Position numbers and translations under genes: made by a program | Assembly (NCBI GenBank): GCA_022825085.1 | Contig: JAJDYQ010000098.1 | Location: forward strand, 1 to 36,388 | Source of the DNA: Gammaproteobacteria bacterium | GTDB taxonomy: Bacteria; Pseudomonadota; Gammaproteobacteria; JAJDYQ01 | Length of the DNA: 36,388 bases | Direction: 5' to 3' | Notes under the pieces: model-generated | The model's input: only the letters and a program-made list of their open reading frames with translations | Told to the model about the DNA's origin: nothing | Databases searched by the model: none | Shown: positions 9,068 through 17,125 of the stretch, piece after piece | Layout: each line of letters begins with the position of its first letter | How positions within the stretch are numbered: the first letter of the stretch is position 1

Positions 9068-9070
9068 CGG

Positions 9071-10393
9071 CTAATCATCCCTGCCGAGCAGATGTTCCGC
9101 CGGACGCGGAGCCTGTGTCAGTGATTGAGGCTCCTCCAGTTGCTTTTTCGGCTGTATGCCAAGCTCCTCAAACTTGCGCATACCCGGTAATACCTGACGA
9201 TCCAGTGAACCAATGGCCTTGTTATAGGCATCGACACTGCTGCCGAGAGTCCTGCCGACTTTGTTCAGATGCTCCGTGAAGCTGGTGATTCGTTTATAAA
9301 GGTCCTCGCCCAGCTTTTGAATCTTCTCGGCATTCTCGGCGACTATAGCCTGACGCCAGCCAAAGGCAACTGCCCGCAGCAGGGCAATCAGAGTGGTGGG
9401 TGTGGCGAGCACCACACGATTCTGCAGGGCATCTTCCAGCAGCCTGCCGTCCTGCTCAAGTGCGGCGGTGAGAAACTGCTCACCGGGAATAAACAGTACG
9501 ACATAATCCGGCGAGTTTTTGAACTGTGACCAATAGGATTTCCGGGAAAGCTCATTCACCCGCTCGCGCACATTGCGTGCATGACGTATAAAAAATTCCA
9601 TGCGCTGCTCTGTGTCCTCTGCCTCGATGGCAGAAAGATAGGCATCCAGCGGTGTTTTTGAATCGACAATCAACTCACGCTGATCCGGCATACGCACAAT
9701 CATATCCGGACGCGATGCCCGGCCCTCCTCGGTGCTCGTCTCCTGCTCGACAAAATCACAGTATTCGACCATACCGGCCAGCTCGGCCAGCCGCTTCAGG
9801 GTCATCTCACCCCACTTGCCGCGCACCTCCGGGCGTCGCAGGGCAGTTACCAGATTGCGCGTCTCGGACTGCAACTGCTGATTGGATTCATGCACCCGCC
9901 TGATCTCCGAGGACAGCGAACCGAATGATTCATGGCGGGATTTCTCAATATCCTTGATCTGCTGTTCGGTTTTTTTCAGCGCCTCGGCAATGGGTTTGAT
10001 GAGGCCGGAGATCGATTGCTCACGCCGTTGCAGCAGTTGATCGGTGCTTTCCTGCTGCTGCCTGAAAGAGGCCGATGCCTGTCGGCGAAACTCCTCACTG
10101 CTGTTGCGCAATACGTCGCCGGATAACGCCTTGAAACGCTCGGTCATGGCCGCTTCAGTCATCTTGATGCCCTTGATCTGCTCCTCGGCAACGCGCTTTT
10201 CATTTTCGATAGTCGCCTGCAGATGATTGATTTTTTCTTCATGCACACGCCGGTCGGCTGCACGCTCCTCCTGCTCGCGCAGCAATTCACGGGCCAATGC
10301 CTGCCGCTCTTTGTCCTTGAAGAGCCATACCGCGAGGCCACCGACCAGTGGCAACAGAAAAACCATACCGATAATCACATATCCAATGCCCAT
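9071..10393 (-). CDS. rmuC: DNA recombination protein RmuC
   Basis: RmuC limits inversion and recombination at short inverted repeats and carries a nuclease-like core. I start it at ATG 10391-10393, giving 440 residues with an N-terminal membrane anchor (GYVIIGMVFLLPLVGGLAVW) followed by a long charged coiled coil. A longer frame to 10513 exists but would run back into the upstream phosphatase gene. The core contains RRPEVRGKWGEMTLKRL, DMIVRMPD and VDSKTPLDAYL, characteristic of the family. It follows the gph-like gene by 11 bp and is coupled to hpnC downstream. Confidence 0.92.
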   Translation of the reverse strand: MGIGYVIIGMVFLLPLVGGLAVWLFKDKERQALARELLREQEERAADRRVHEEKINHLQATIENEKRVAEEQIKGIKMTEAAMTERFKALSGDVLRNSSEEFRRQASASFRQQQESTDQLLQRREQSISGLIKPIAEALKKTEQQIKDIEKSRHESFGSLSSEIRRVHESNQQLQSETRNLVTALRRPEVRGKWGEMTLKRLAELAGMVEYCDFVEQETSTEEGRASRPDMIVRMPDQRELIVDSKTPLDAYLSAIEAEDTEQRMEFFIRHARNVRERVNELSRKSYWSQFKNSPDYVVLFIPGEQFLTAALEQDGRLLEDALQNRVVLATPTTLIALLRAVAFGWRQAIVAENAEKIQKLGEDLYKRITSFTEHLNKVGRTLGSSVDAYNKAIGSLDRQVLPGMRKFEELGIQPKKQLEEPQSLTQAPRPAEHLLGRDD

Positions 10394-10404
10394 GATATTA
10401 CCCG

Positions 10405-11118
10405 CTAACCCTGTAAATGAAATTGAGGAGATGGATTTCTGCCGGATTGCACCTGCTGTTCCAGCCAGTGCAACAGCTCGGCGGGGGTGTCCATGACCCT
10501 GTCCGCCCCCCACTCATCAACATCGTGTCCGCGACGGATATAACCACAGCGCAGGGCAATACAGGACATGCCGGCATTATGCGCCGCCTCGACATCGCGT
10601 ACATCATCGCCGACATAGACGCAATGTCCGGGCACCACATCCGCCTCCCGGCAGGCCGCCAGCATGGGCCGGGCATCCGGCTTGGCAGCACCGGCCGTAT
10701 CGGCACAGACAACGGTGGCAGCACGATGTTGAAGCTGCATGGACTCCAGCAGTGGCAGTGTCAGCCAGGCAGGTTTGTTGGTCACAATGCCCCACGCAAT
10801 GCCGGCCACCTCCAGCATATCCAGAATGCGATCCATATCGGAAAACAAGGCCGTATCGATATGCAGATTATGCCGGTAAATATCCAGAAAACGCTGCCTT
10901 AACGACTCGAAGCGGTCGCTCTCTTCCGGCGCATCAAAAGCCAGACTGATCATGGCGCGGGCACCATGCGAAACCTCGCTGCGAATCAGCTCATACTCAA
11001 GCGGCGGCTGATCCTCCTCGGCCAGCAACCGGTTCAGGGCATGCGCCATATCCCGGGCGGTATCGACCAGCGTACCGTCCAAATCAAACAACACAGCCTG
11101 TAGCGGCGGCTCATACAT
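10405..11118 (-). CDS. gph: HAD phosphatase, phosphoglycolate phosphatase-like
   Basis: 237-residue HAD-superfamily hydrolase. Motif I is FDLDGTLVDT (nucleophile D12, acid D14), motif II GIVTNKP, then a lysine-containing segment AAKPDAR, and motif IV YVGDDVRDVEAA. The length and LDGTLVDT signature fit Gph (2-phosphoglycolate) or the related MupP (N-acetylmuramate-6-phosphate) enzymes; sequence alone does not separate them. It is first of the minus-strand run gph-rmuC-hpnC-tauE. A TATAAT box lies at 11184-11189 on the minus strand. Confidence 0.85.
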   Translation of the reverse strand: MYEPPLQAVLFDLDGTLVDTARDMAHALNRLLAEEDQPPLEYELIRSEVSHGARAMISLAFDAPEESDRFESLRQRFLDIYRHNLHIDTALFSDMDRILDMLEVAGIAWGIVTNKPAWLTLPLLESMQLQHRAATVVCADTAGAAKPDARPMLAACREADVVPGHCVYVGDDVRDVEAAHNAGMSCIALRCGYIRRGHDVDEWGADRVMDTPAELLHWLEQQVQSGRNPSPQFHLQG

Positions 11119-11588
11119 ACAAAAATCTCCAGTGATTCCGCCGCACCACCCCCCACATGGAGTCGAAACGCGGATAAATGACGATTATAACAATAATCTC
11201 GCCCGACTGCGACGGACCGGTTTTCCGGCTTCGGTCGGCGTGGTTACCGGAGCTGTCTGCATGGCTTGCCGGCCGGGTGGCGGTCATATTTCTTGTGTTA
11301 TAATCGCTTCCCATGCCAACACAGGACTTCAAAAGCAAGCAGCCGGTTGATTCCAGTCACCCTACGCTTCCATGCAGGATACCGACACCGGAAGCGACGC
11401 CCCTGCGCACCAGGCAGATGACCGGAACATCCAGGGAAAGCGGAAAAAAAACCTGTATTTGACACGCATAAATTTATTGGTCAAAGAGAACTGAACGATA
11501 TGGGAACAGTATTTTATGGATTGCCGCATGGGTTGCAATCATGCGGAGTAGATTTTGGATTAACAGAAATGACAGAGGAAATGATGTT
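11119..11588. other. Intergenic region at the start of the accessory island
   Basis: This 470-bp gap separates the conserved gph-rmuC run from the TPR gene. It holds two TATAAT hexamers facing apart (minus 11184-11189, plus 11299-11304). It also holds a 6-bp inverted repeat TTTGAC/GTCAAA at 11458-11463 and 11480-11485. Just before the next gene is CAGAAATGACAGAGG, which resembles the CAGGAATGACAGAGG edge of the repeats at 1-1110. No gene was seen. It may mark the left boundary of the island. Confidence 0.45.
11184..11189 (-). promoter_or_regulatory. Possible -10 box for the gph-like gene
   Basis: A perfect TATAAT on the minus strand 66 bp before the ATG. The -35 position 17 bp away (TCGCAG) is weak, so this is only a candidate. 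Confidence 0.3.
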
Positions 11589-13544
11589 ATGGCAAGCGAG
11601 AAAATAGAAAGACTCAGGGCAGAGACAAAACGGCTTGTTGATGCGAGGCAGTGGGATGAGCTGATTTCGGTGGTCACTGAACTTATTAAGCTGGAAAAAG
11701 AGCCTGAGAAGTGGGCAGAGGCGTATTTTTGGCGGGGTATAGCCCACTATAAAAAGTCCGATCCTGATCGAGCGATTGAGGATTTTAACAGTGCACTGAA
11801 CATCAATCCTGAGTATGCAGAGGCATACCTCGGTCGTGGTTCAGCTTATAGTCAAAAGCGTGATTTTGATCGAGCGATTAAGGATTTTGACAAAGTACTG
11901 GACATCAATCCTGAGTATGCAGAGGCATACATCCATCGTGGTTCAGCTTATTATGAAAAGCGCGATGTTGACCGAGCGATTGAGGATTTTGATAGTGTAC
12001 TGAAAATCAGTCCTGAGTTTGCAGAGGCATACTACTCTCGTGGTATAGCCTATATTAAAAAGCGCGATTTTGATCGAGCGATTGAGGATTTTGATAGAGC
12101 ACTGGACATCAATCCTGAGTATGCAGAGGCATACTTCTCTCGTGGTTTGGCTTATGATAAAAACGGTGATTTTGATCGAGCGAATGAGGATTTTGACAAT
12201 GCACTGAACATCAATCCTCAGTATGCAGAGGCATGCATCTCTCATGGTCTAGACCATCTTGAAAAGGGCGCTCCTGATAGTGCGATTAAGTATTTTGAGA
12301 AAGCACAGAAAGCTGGTTATGAGACAATGTCGATGCGCAACGGAATGTTTTACTGCTATCTTGGTGTAGCCCATCTTAGGATGGACAATTATCACCCAGC
12401 GATGATAAATCTGAATAGGGCTGCACAATATAGCAATGATCTGAAATACATTCATCGATTTGTTTATATAGCCTCACAGATTTCAGTTATCGATCACTTA
12501 AAAGACAATGATAAAGTCAAGGCATTTGAAAATTACAGCAAATTATTGAAAATAGTTTTGAAGATACAAGAGACACTCTTTTATAAGAAACAGAATCAAG
12601 TCGCCCACTATACCTCTCTTAATGTGCTTAAAAGTCTCTCTGAAAATAAAGGGGAATTCCGATTCTATAATGCGGCCTATATGAATGACCCGGAAGAAGG
12701 GCAGGTCTTTTTTAATATGGTGAAAGAAAAACAGGACATAGATATAAAGCAATGCTTTTATGGGAATGAAGAACAGCCTTATCGTTCCCCCGCCTATATC
12801 GGCAGTTTCGCCGAGGTTCAGAAGGATGAACCGAAAGACAAGCTGTTTTTATGGCGAACCTATGGAAAACAGGATGCCGAAGAAGCGGCTGGCGCCTGTT
12901 TGATTTTCAACTCAAACTGTTTTTCAGACTGGCCTGATTTACAGTTTGGTGGCATGTTTCAATTACAGTTACACCATTCTTCTGGAATCCTACAAACACA
13001 GCCGAAACTTTATGAAATTGCTTACAAAGAAGGCAAGCATTGTAAGGCTATTGAGAAGGAACAACTGCCGGAATTGATCAGCCGATTAAAAGAAATAAAA
13101 GAATTTATCGACAAGCAAGACAAGGAAACAAAAGAACTCCGACAACGTGCCCGTGAATCACTGGACAGTATCCACCTGAAAGAAATAAAAGAACTTATAG
13201 ACAAGCGAGACGAGGAGACAGAAAAACTCCGACAACTTGCCCGTGAATCACTGGACAGTATCCGCTTTCTTTTCAAGGAGAAACATTACAGCGGGGAGAA
13301 TGAGGTTCGTGTTGTCCGGCTGCGCTATGGGCAAGGAGATGAATCGTCGAACTCCGACATCAAGGTTGATATGGAAAACATCCCTCCGCGTTTCTATCTG
13401 CCGGTACTAAGATATTTTCGTTTTAACGAAGTGATCCTTGGCCCAAGGACCCAGCATTCTCAGGAATGGCAGCAGTGGCTTGAGGAGCAGGGTATCGACA
13501 ACGTAAAACGATCAGAAATCAATTACGGCAAGCCATACACCTGA
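11589..13544 (+). CDS. TPR-repeat protein with DUF2971-like C-terminal region
   Basis: 651 residues starting at ATG 11589, which has GAGGAA 8 bp upstream; a start at 11541 adds 16 residues and lacks a ribosome site. About six consecutive 34-residue tetratricopeptide repeats occupy roughly 42-245 (pattern AEAYxxRGxAYxxKxDFDRAIEDFDxALxINPEY). A long helical stretch follows, then VAHYTSL and FYNAAYMNDPEEG near 355-385 and YSGENEVRVVRLRYG near the end, which look like the DUF2971 family. A 30-residue segment is duplicated in tandem within it (500-559). The function is unknown. The TPRs suggest a protein-binding scaffold, and the neighbours suggest a role in defence. Confidence 0.75.
   Translation: MASEKIERLRAETKRLVDARQWDELISVVTELIKLEKEPEKWAEAYFWRGIAHYKKSDPDRAIEDFNSALNINPEYAEAYLGRGSAYSQKRDFDRAIKDFDKVLDINPEYAEAYIHRGSAYYEKRDVDRAIEDFDSVLKISPEFAEAYYSRGIAYIKKRDFDRAIEDFDRALDINPEYAEAYFSRGLAYDKNGDFDRANEDFDNALNINPQYAEACISHGLDHLEKGAPDSAIKYFEKAQKAGYETMSMRNGMFYCYLGVAHLRMDNYHPAMINLNRAAQYSNDLKYIHRFVYIASQISVIDHLKDNDKVKAFENYSKLLKIVLKIQETLFYKKQNQVAHYTSLNVLKSLSENKGEFRFYNAAYMNDPEEGQVFFNMVKEKQDIDIKQCFYGNEEQPYRSPAYIGSFAEVQKDEPKDKLFLWRTYGKQDAEEAAGACLIFNSNCFSDWPDLQFGGMFQLQLHHSSGILQTQPKLYEIAYKEGKHCKAIEKEQLPELISRLKEIKEFIDKQDKETKELRQRARESLDSIHLKEIKELIDKRDEETEKLRQLARESLDSIRFLFKEKHYSGENEVRVVRLRYGQGDESSNSDIKVDMENIPPRFYLPVLRYFRFNEVILGPRTQHSQEWQQWLEEQGIDNVKRSEINYGKPYT
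11712..12319 (+). repeat. Six ~102-bp TPR-coding DNA repeats
   Basis: The TPR units are nearly identical at DNA level, repeating ATCAATCCTGAGTATGCAGA and GATCGAGCGATTGAGGATTT every ~102 bp. Such similarity implies recent unit duplication. Copy number could change in frame by slippage or recombination. Confidence 0.8.
13086..13265 (+). repeat. Two tandem 90-bp repeats encoding a coiled-coil segment
   Basis: Codons 13086-13175 and 13176-13265 each encode LKEIKExIDKxDxET-type sequence ending in LARESLDSI or RARESLDSI. The duplication is in frame and sits just before the last conserved block of the TPR-DUF2971 protein. Confidence 0.85.
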
Positions 13545-13671
13545 AACACAGCCCAAAGCCTGCCGGCAAAAGTCCCTTGAGCTGCCGGATCGCTGGCTTG
13601 AGGGTAATCTCCCCGTTTTTGGCTGAACTCAGAAGCGGAGTTCAGGCCAACAGTGCCATGCCAGACCGCTT

Positions 13672-13842
13672 GTGACTGCCACAGAAACAGATGATGCCGG
13701 CACGGTATTTGAAGCCGACTGTGAACTGGTTTATGATTCTGCTGTTGTTCCAGAATCCGATACAGGAATCATTGTTTTCGTACAGGGTATCAAATTGCCC
13801 GTGTGGTACGGCCGGACAGTCACCCAGGAGGGAGAAAAGTAA
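13672..13842 (+). CDS. Small hypothetical ORF coupled to the ATPase gene
   Basis: A reading frame of about 56 residues from GTG 13672, with no ATG, ends at TAA 13840-13842. The A of its stop is the first base of the ATPase ATG (TAATG). The C-terminal part GIIVFVQGIKLPVWYGRTVT looks protein-like. The frame is open back to 13627 but has no clear ribosome site, so it could also be the tail of a decayed gene. The stop-start overlap is the main reason to list it. Confidence 0.35.
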   Translation: MTATETDDAGTVFEADCELVYDSAVVPESDTGIIVFVQGIKLPVWYGRTVTQEGEK

Positions 13843-15137
13843 TGGCAAAAATAGAAGGTTTCAGGATAAAGAATTTCGGGGTGCTGAAGGAAGTCACGCT
13901 TGGGCGGCTGTGGAATCAGCAAGGGGCGGAGCCGCTGACCCCGATGACAGCCGTCATCGGCAAAAACGGGGTGGGCAAAAGCACCCTGTTTGATGCCTTC
14001 GGTTTTTTGTCGGATTGTCTGAAGTCCGGTGTTGAAGAGGCATGTGATGCCCGCGCACGTGGCGGATTCAGAAAAATCCGGTCTCAGGGGCAGACAGGCC
14101 CAATCGAGTTTGAGCTGTACTATAAAGAAAATGGCAACGCCCGCCCCATAACCTATGAACTCTCGATTGCAATCGACTCCTCTGACAGGCCGTATGTTCT
14201 CAAAGAGCGCCTCCGGCAGCGCCGCAGAGGTCAAAGGCGCGGTTGGCCATTTTCCTTTCTGATTCTGGAAAACGGGAGAGGTCTGGTCTGGAAGGGAGAG
14301 CAGGAAGGATTCGATGGAATCGAAGATGATTTTCTGAATTTTTTTCGGAAGTTGATGAAGGAAGAACCGTCCGAAGAATCCAGGGAAACCGAAGTGGTTG
14401 AACTGGAAGATCGGCGCAAGCTGGGTATTGCGACATTGGGTTCCTTGAAGCAGCATCCGAGAATTTCGGCGTTTCGACGATTTATGGAGGGCTGGTATCT
14501 CAGCTACTTCACGCCCGATGCCGCACGCAGCCTGCCTCTGGCCGGGCCACAGAAGCATCTCAACATCCATGGCGATAATCTGGGTAATGTGGTTCAGTTT
14601 ATGGAGCGCCAATATCCCAAACGCTTTCAGAACATCCTGAACACGATTACAGAGAAGATTCCCGGCGTAGGCAAAATTGACACCGAAAAAACCAGCGATG
14701 GCAGGCTGTTGCTGCGTTTCAACGACAAGGGTTTCCAGGACCCTTTTTATGCACAACAAATGTCAGATGGCACTCTGAAGGTATTTGCCTATCTGCTGCT
14801 GCTGGAAGACCCCACACCGCCGCCGTTTTTATGTATTGAAGAACCGGAAAACGGTTTATATCACAAGCTGCTGGAATTTCTGGCCACAGAATTTCGCGCA
14901 CATGCCACAGGTCGCAAGGGCGGTTCGCAGGTCTTCGTGACCACACACCAGCCTTATCTGGTGGATGCGCTTGAACCGAAGGAGGTCTGGATTCTTGAAA
15001 AAGGACAGGATGGTTTTTCTACCATACGCAGAGCGAGTGACGACCGCCTTGTGCAGAACATGGTAGCCGAGGGGCTGCCGCTGGGTGGGCTTTGGTACAG
15101 TGATTATCTGGATGCAGGGCGAGCGGATGCACTTTGA
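13842..15137 (+). CDS. AAA ATPase (RecF/SMC-like, COG4637-type)
   Basis: 431 residues with an ABC/SMC-type ATPase fold: Walker A GKNGVGKST at 40-48, a signature-like MSDGTLKVFAYLLLLED, Walker B FLCIEEPENGL, and the H-loop VFVTTHQPYLVDAL. ATG 13842 has a perfect AGGAGG at 13826-13831. The 3' end overlaps the next gene by 11 bp. An ATPase of this type next to a TOPRIM-like partner recalls anti-phage pairs such as PARIS (AriA/AriB) and the OLD/RloAB-type systems, though the partner family differs. It is probably the sensor and regulator of a two-protein defence complex; that is inference. Confidence 0.8.
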   Translation: MAKIEGFRIKNFGVLKEVTLGRLWNQQGAEPLTPMTAVIGKNGVGKSTLFDAFGFLSDCLKSGVEEACDARARGGFRKIRSQGQTGPIEFELYYKENGNARPITYELSIAIDSSDRPYVLKERLRQRRRGQRRGWPFSFLILENGRGLVWKGEQEGFDGIEDDFLNFFRKLMKEEPSEESRETEVVELEDRRKLGIATLGSLKQHPRISAFRRFMEGWYLSYFTPDAARSLPLAGPQKHLNIHGDNLGNVVQFMERQYPKRFQNILNTITEKIPGVGKIDTEKTSDGRLLLRFNDKGFQDPFYAQQMSDGTLKVFAYLLLLEDPTPPPFLCIEEPENGLYHKLLEFLATEFRAHATGRKGGSQVFVTTHQPYLVDALEPKEVWILEKGQDGFSTIRRASDDRLVQNMVAEGLPLGGLWYSDYLDAGRADAL

Positions 15138-15783
15138 GATCCTCGTTGAAGACGAGTCGGGCAGGAAGATGCTTGATGCTCTTGTCCCGAAAATTATTGG
15201 TGACAGGCATACATTCAGTGTTATTGGTTATAAAGGGGTGGGGCGCATTCGTCCCAAAATGAAGGCTGCTGATGCCAGTAAACGCCTTTTGCTGGATAAC
15301 CTGTCTCACCTTCTTTGTGGCTATGGCAAAACTTTCGCCGGTTATGGAGCCGATTATCTGGCAGCGATCATCGTAGTCTGTGACCTCGATAACAAATGCC
15401 TCAAAGCCTTCCGTAAACAACTCTTCGATATCCTGAAAGCCTGCAACCCCAAACCGGAAACCCGCTTTTGTATAGCCATTGAAGAAGGCGAGGCATGGTT
15501 TCTGGGTGATATTCCAGCCATCAAGGCCGCTTACCCGAAGGCCAAAGATACCGTTCTCAATGACTACCAGAATGACGCCATTTGCGGCACATGGGAGCGT
15601 CTGGCAAATGCGCTCTATGACGGTGGTTCAACCGCGCTGCGTGGTAAAGGCTGGCAGGCCGTCGGTGTCGAGAAGTCGCGATGGGCTGAAAAAATTACCC
15701 CTCACATGGATGTTGACAAGAATCAATCTCCGAGCTTCAAGTATTTTCAACAAAAGCTGCAAGAGCTTGCTGATTCGGCATGA
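15127..15783 (+). CDS. TOPRIM-like protein, DUF4276-type, partner of the ATPase
   Basis: 218 residues. ATG 15127 lies inside the ATPase 3' end; the alternative in-frame ATG at 15085 would lengthen the overlap. TOPRIM-like features are an early glutamate in ILVEDESGRK (E8), a DxD in VVCDLDNK (D86, D88) and a third acidic site in IEEGEAWFLGD (E122). This arrangement matches DUF4276-type proteins. A metal-dependent nuclease or RNase effector role is inferred from the fold and from the neighbouring ATPase. The stop overlaps the start of a 33-residue ORF (TGATG). Confidence 0.7.
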   Translation: MHFEILVEDESGRKMLDALVPKIIGDRHTFSVIGYKGVGRIRPKMKAADASKRLLLDNLSHLLCGYGKTFAGYGADYLAAIIVVCDLDNKCLKAFRKQLFDILKACNPKPETRFCIAIEEGEAWFLGDIPAIKAAYPKAKDTVLNDYQNDAICGTWERLANALYDGGSTALRGKGWQAVGVEKSRWAEKITPHMDVDKNQSPSFKYFQQKLQELADSA

Positions 15784-15884
15784 TGATGGCATGGGTTGAT
15801 GCCCTGCGGTGGTTGATTGAGCTTTTAGAAGCCGAGGCAGGCAAACCATTTGCCAGCGAACGACTTCGCTCAGGCCATTGCTGA
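15783..15884 (+). CDS. Micro-ORF coupled to the TOPRIM gene (33 aa)
   Basis: ATG 15783-15785 overlaps the TGA of the TOPRIM gene in a TGATG. The frame runs through ALRWLIELLEAEAGKPFASE to TGA at 15882-15884, ending 17 bp before the tnpB element. It may be a true small coupled protein, the cut-off N-terminus of a third operon gene interrupted by the insertion, or chance. It has no recognisable family. Confidence 0.3.
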   Translation: MMAWVDALRWLIELLEAEAGKPFASERLRSGHC

Positions 15885-15901
15885 AGCGGTTATAAAGAAA
15901 A

Positions 15902-15925
15902 GGAATTATAACGATTAGTTGACAA
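15902..15925. repeat. Left terminal inverted repeat of the tnpB element
   Basis: Begins GGAATTATAACG and ends TTAGTTGACAA. It matches the reverse complement of 17102-17125 at all 24 positions, and similarity stops on both sides. It contains TTGACA (15920-15925), which could serve as a -35 box for tnpB. Confidence 0.85.
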
Positions 15926-15945
15926 GTTTATGGTACAAAGCACCC

Positions 15946-17112
15946 ATGAAACATCATCGATCAGTCCGTTACCGGCTCCATCCGAACACCAGGGCAAAGT
16001 CTGAGAAGCTACTCGCCTTGAGTGGTGCCTGCCGGCATGTGTGGAATCACTTTGTGGGCAAGCTGCGGGATGATTATGCGTTTTATGGTCAGTGCAACTA
16101 TCGCTGGTACAGCAATAACGCGCTGCTGACGGTACTGCGCCGTGGTCATAAAGACTGGTTGCAGGAGTATTCGGCAAACATTGTCCGGCACTCCCTGAAG
16201 CCGATTGAGACGGCTTACAAGAAATTCTTCAAGGGTCAGAGCGGGTTGCCCCGCTTCCATGGCCGTTATGTCACAGACCCGTCATTTACCTGTCCTGTGG
16301 GCACTTTCAAACTGAATGGCAAGAGCCTGTTTATTTAGAAGATTGGTCAGGTCGGGTTGTCGGGCCTGAACCCTTATCCTGAAGGCAAGCCGGTTCAGGT
16401 GGTGGTCAAGCGGGAACTGGGTAACTGGTATGCCTATGTGATGTATCAGGTGGCGCTGAAAAGCAAACCACGACCGATCAGAGAAGTCGGCATTGACAGG
16501 AATGTGGGTCAGGTGACTTGTTCAGACGGTATGGTATATCGGCTGCCGGATGATGAGCGAGGTCGGATGCTGGAATGCCGTAAAAAGCGTTATCAGCGCA
16601 TGGTGGCCAGACGGGTCAAAGGCTCTCATCGCAGGGCCAAAGCCAAGCGATTGCTGGGCAAGACCAGCCAAAAAATAGCGAAGCGCCGGTTTAACTGGAG
16701 TCATCACACCAGCAAGGCGGTGGCCGATAAGTACACCACGGTTTACATGGAAGACCTGAACACCAAAGGCATGACCAAAGCCGGTAAAGGCAAAAGCGGC
16801 CTGAACCGTGAAATACTGAAGTCAGGCTGGTATCAACTGGAGCAGATGCTGAGCTATAAAACGAATGTGATTAAAGTACCGGCCGCCTACACATCACAGC
16901 GCTGCCATGCGTGTGGGCATACGGAAAAAGACAACAGAAATACACAAGCCAAGTTTGAATGTTTGGCTTGCGGTCATCGGGACAATGCGGATTGTAATGC
17001 GGCATTGAATATTTTGGCCTTCGGGAATGGGGCTACTGCACGTGGAGATGGCGTTGATGTAAGACGGTCTGTGAAGCGTGAAATTGAAAGAGGCGTTGGC
17101 TTTGTCAACTAA
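15946..17112 (+). pseudogene. tnpB: TnpB (IS605 OrfB-type RNA-guided nuclease), interrupted by an in-frame TAG
   Basis: The frame from ATG 15946 to TAA 17110-17112 would encode about 388 residues, a normal TnpB length, but TAG 16336-16338 splits it after KLNGKSLFI. The second part continues in the same frame (KIGQVGLSGLNPYPEGKP), so this is one nonsense change and not a frameshift; CAG to TAG would do. Downstream RuvC residues are intact: D in IGIDRNVG, E in YMEDLNTKG, D in RDNADCNAALNI. So is the four-cysteine zinc ribbon (CHACGH ... CLACGH). The N-terminal part keeps the helix-rich RNA-binding start HHRSVRYRLHP. It is either recently inactivated or read through. Confidence 0.85.
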
Positions 17113-17125
17113 TCGTTATAATTCC
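17102..17125. repeat. Right terminal inverted repeat of the tnpB element
   Basis: Begins TTGTCAACTAATCG and ends TATAATTCC. It contains the end of tnpB (stop TAA 17110-17112). Read on the minus strand it supplies the last codons and TAA of the adjacent membrane protein gene. TATAATTCCC is also preserved at the end of the decayed copy at 32419. Confidence 0.85.

Larger units (their letters stand above)
15902..17125 (+). mobile_element. tnpB-only insertion element with 24-bp perfect terminal inverted repeats
   Basis: The element is bounded by 24-bp perfect inverted repeats (15902-15925 and 17102-17125) and holds one gene, an IS605 OrfB/TnpB-type protein. No tnpA is present. TnpB-only (IS1341-like) elements normally lack terminal inverted repeats, so the ends are unusual. 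The left end abuts the TOPRIM cassette. The right end overlaps the last codons of a small membrane protein gene. No clear target duplication is seen. Two decayed fragments of related elements occur at 32419-32757 and 32884-32978. Confidence 0.8.

Noticed and set aside
10394..10513. Longer N-terminus for RmuC
   Set aside because: The extra 40 residues are encoded inside the 3' end of the upstream phosphatase gene and precede the natural membrane anchor.
11459..11487. TTGACA at 11459-11464 as a promoter of the TPR gene
   Set aside because: No acceptable -10 hexamer at 16-18 bp; only the weak TTTGAC/GTCAAA inverted repeat is worth noting.
13731..14759. Long antisense open frame (342 codons) over the ATPase gene
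   Set aside because: It lies opposite a frame with Walker A, Walker B and a perfect ribosome site, and its own translation shows no family features.
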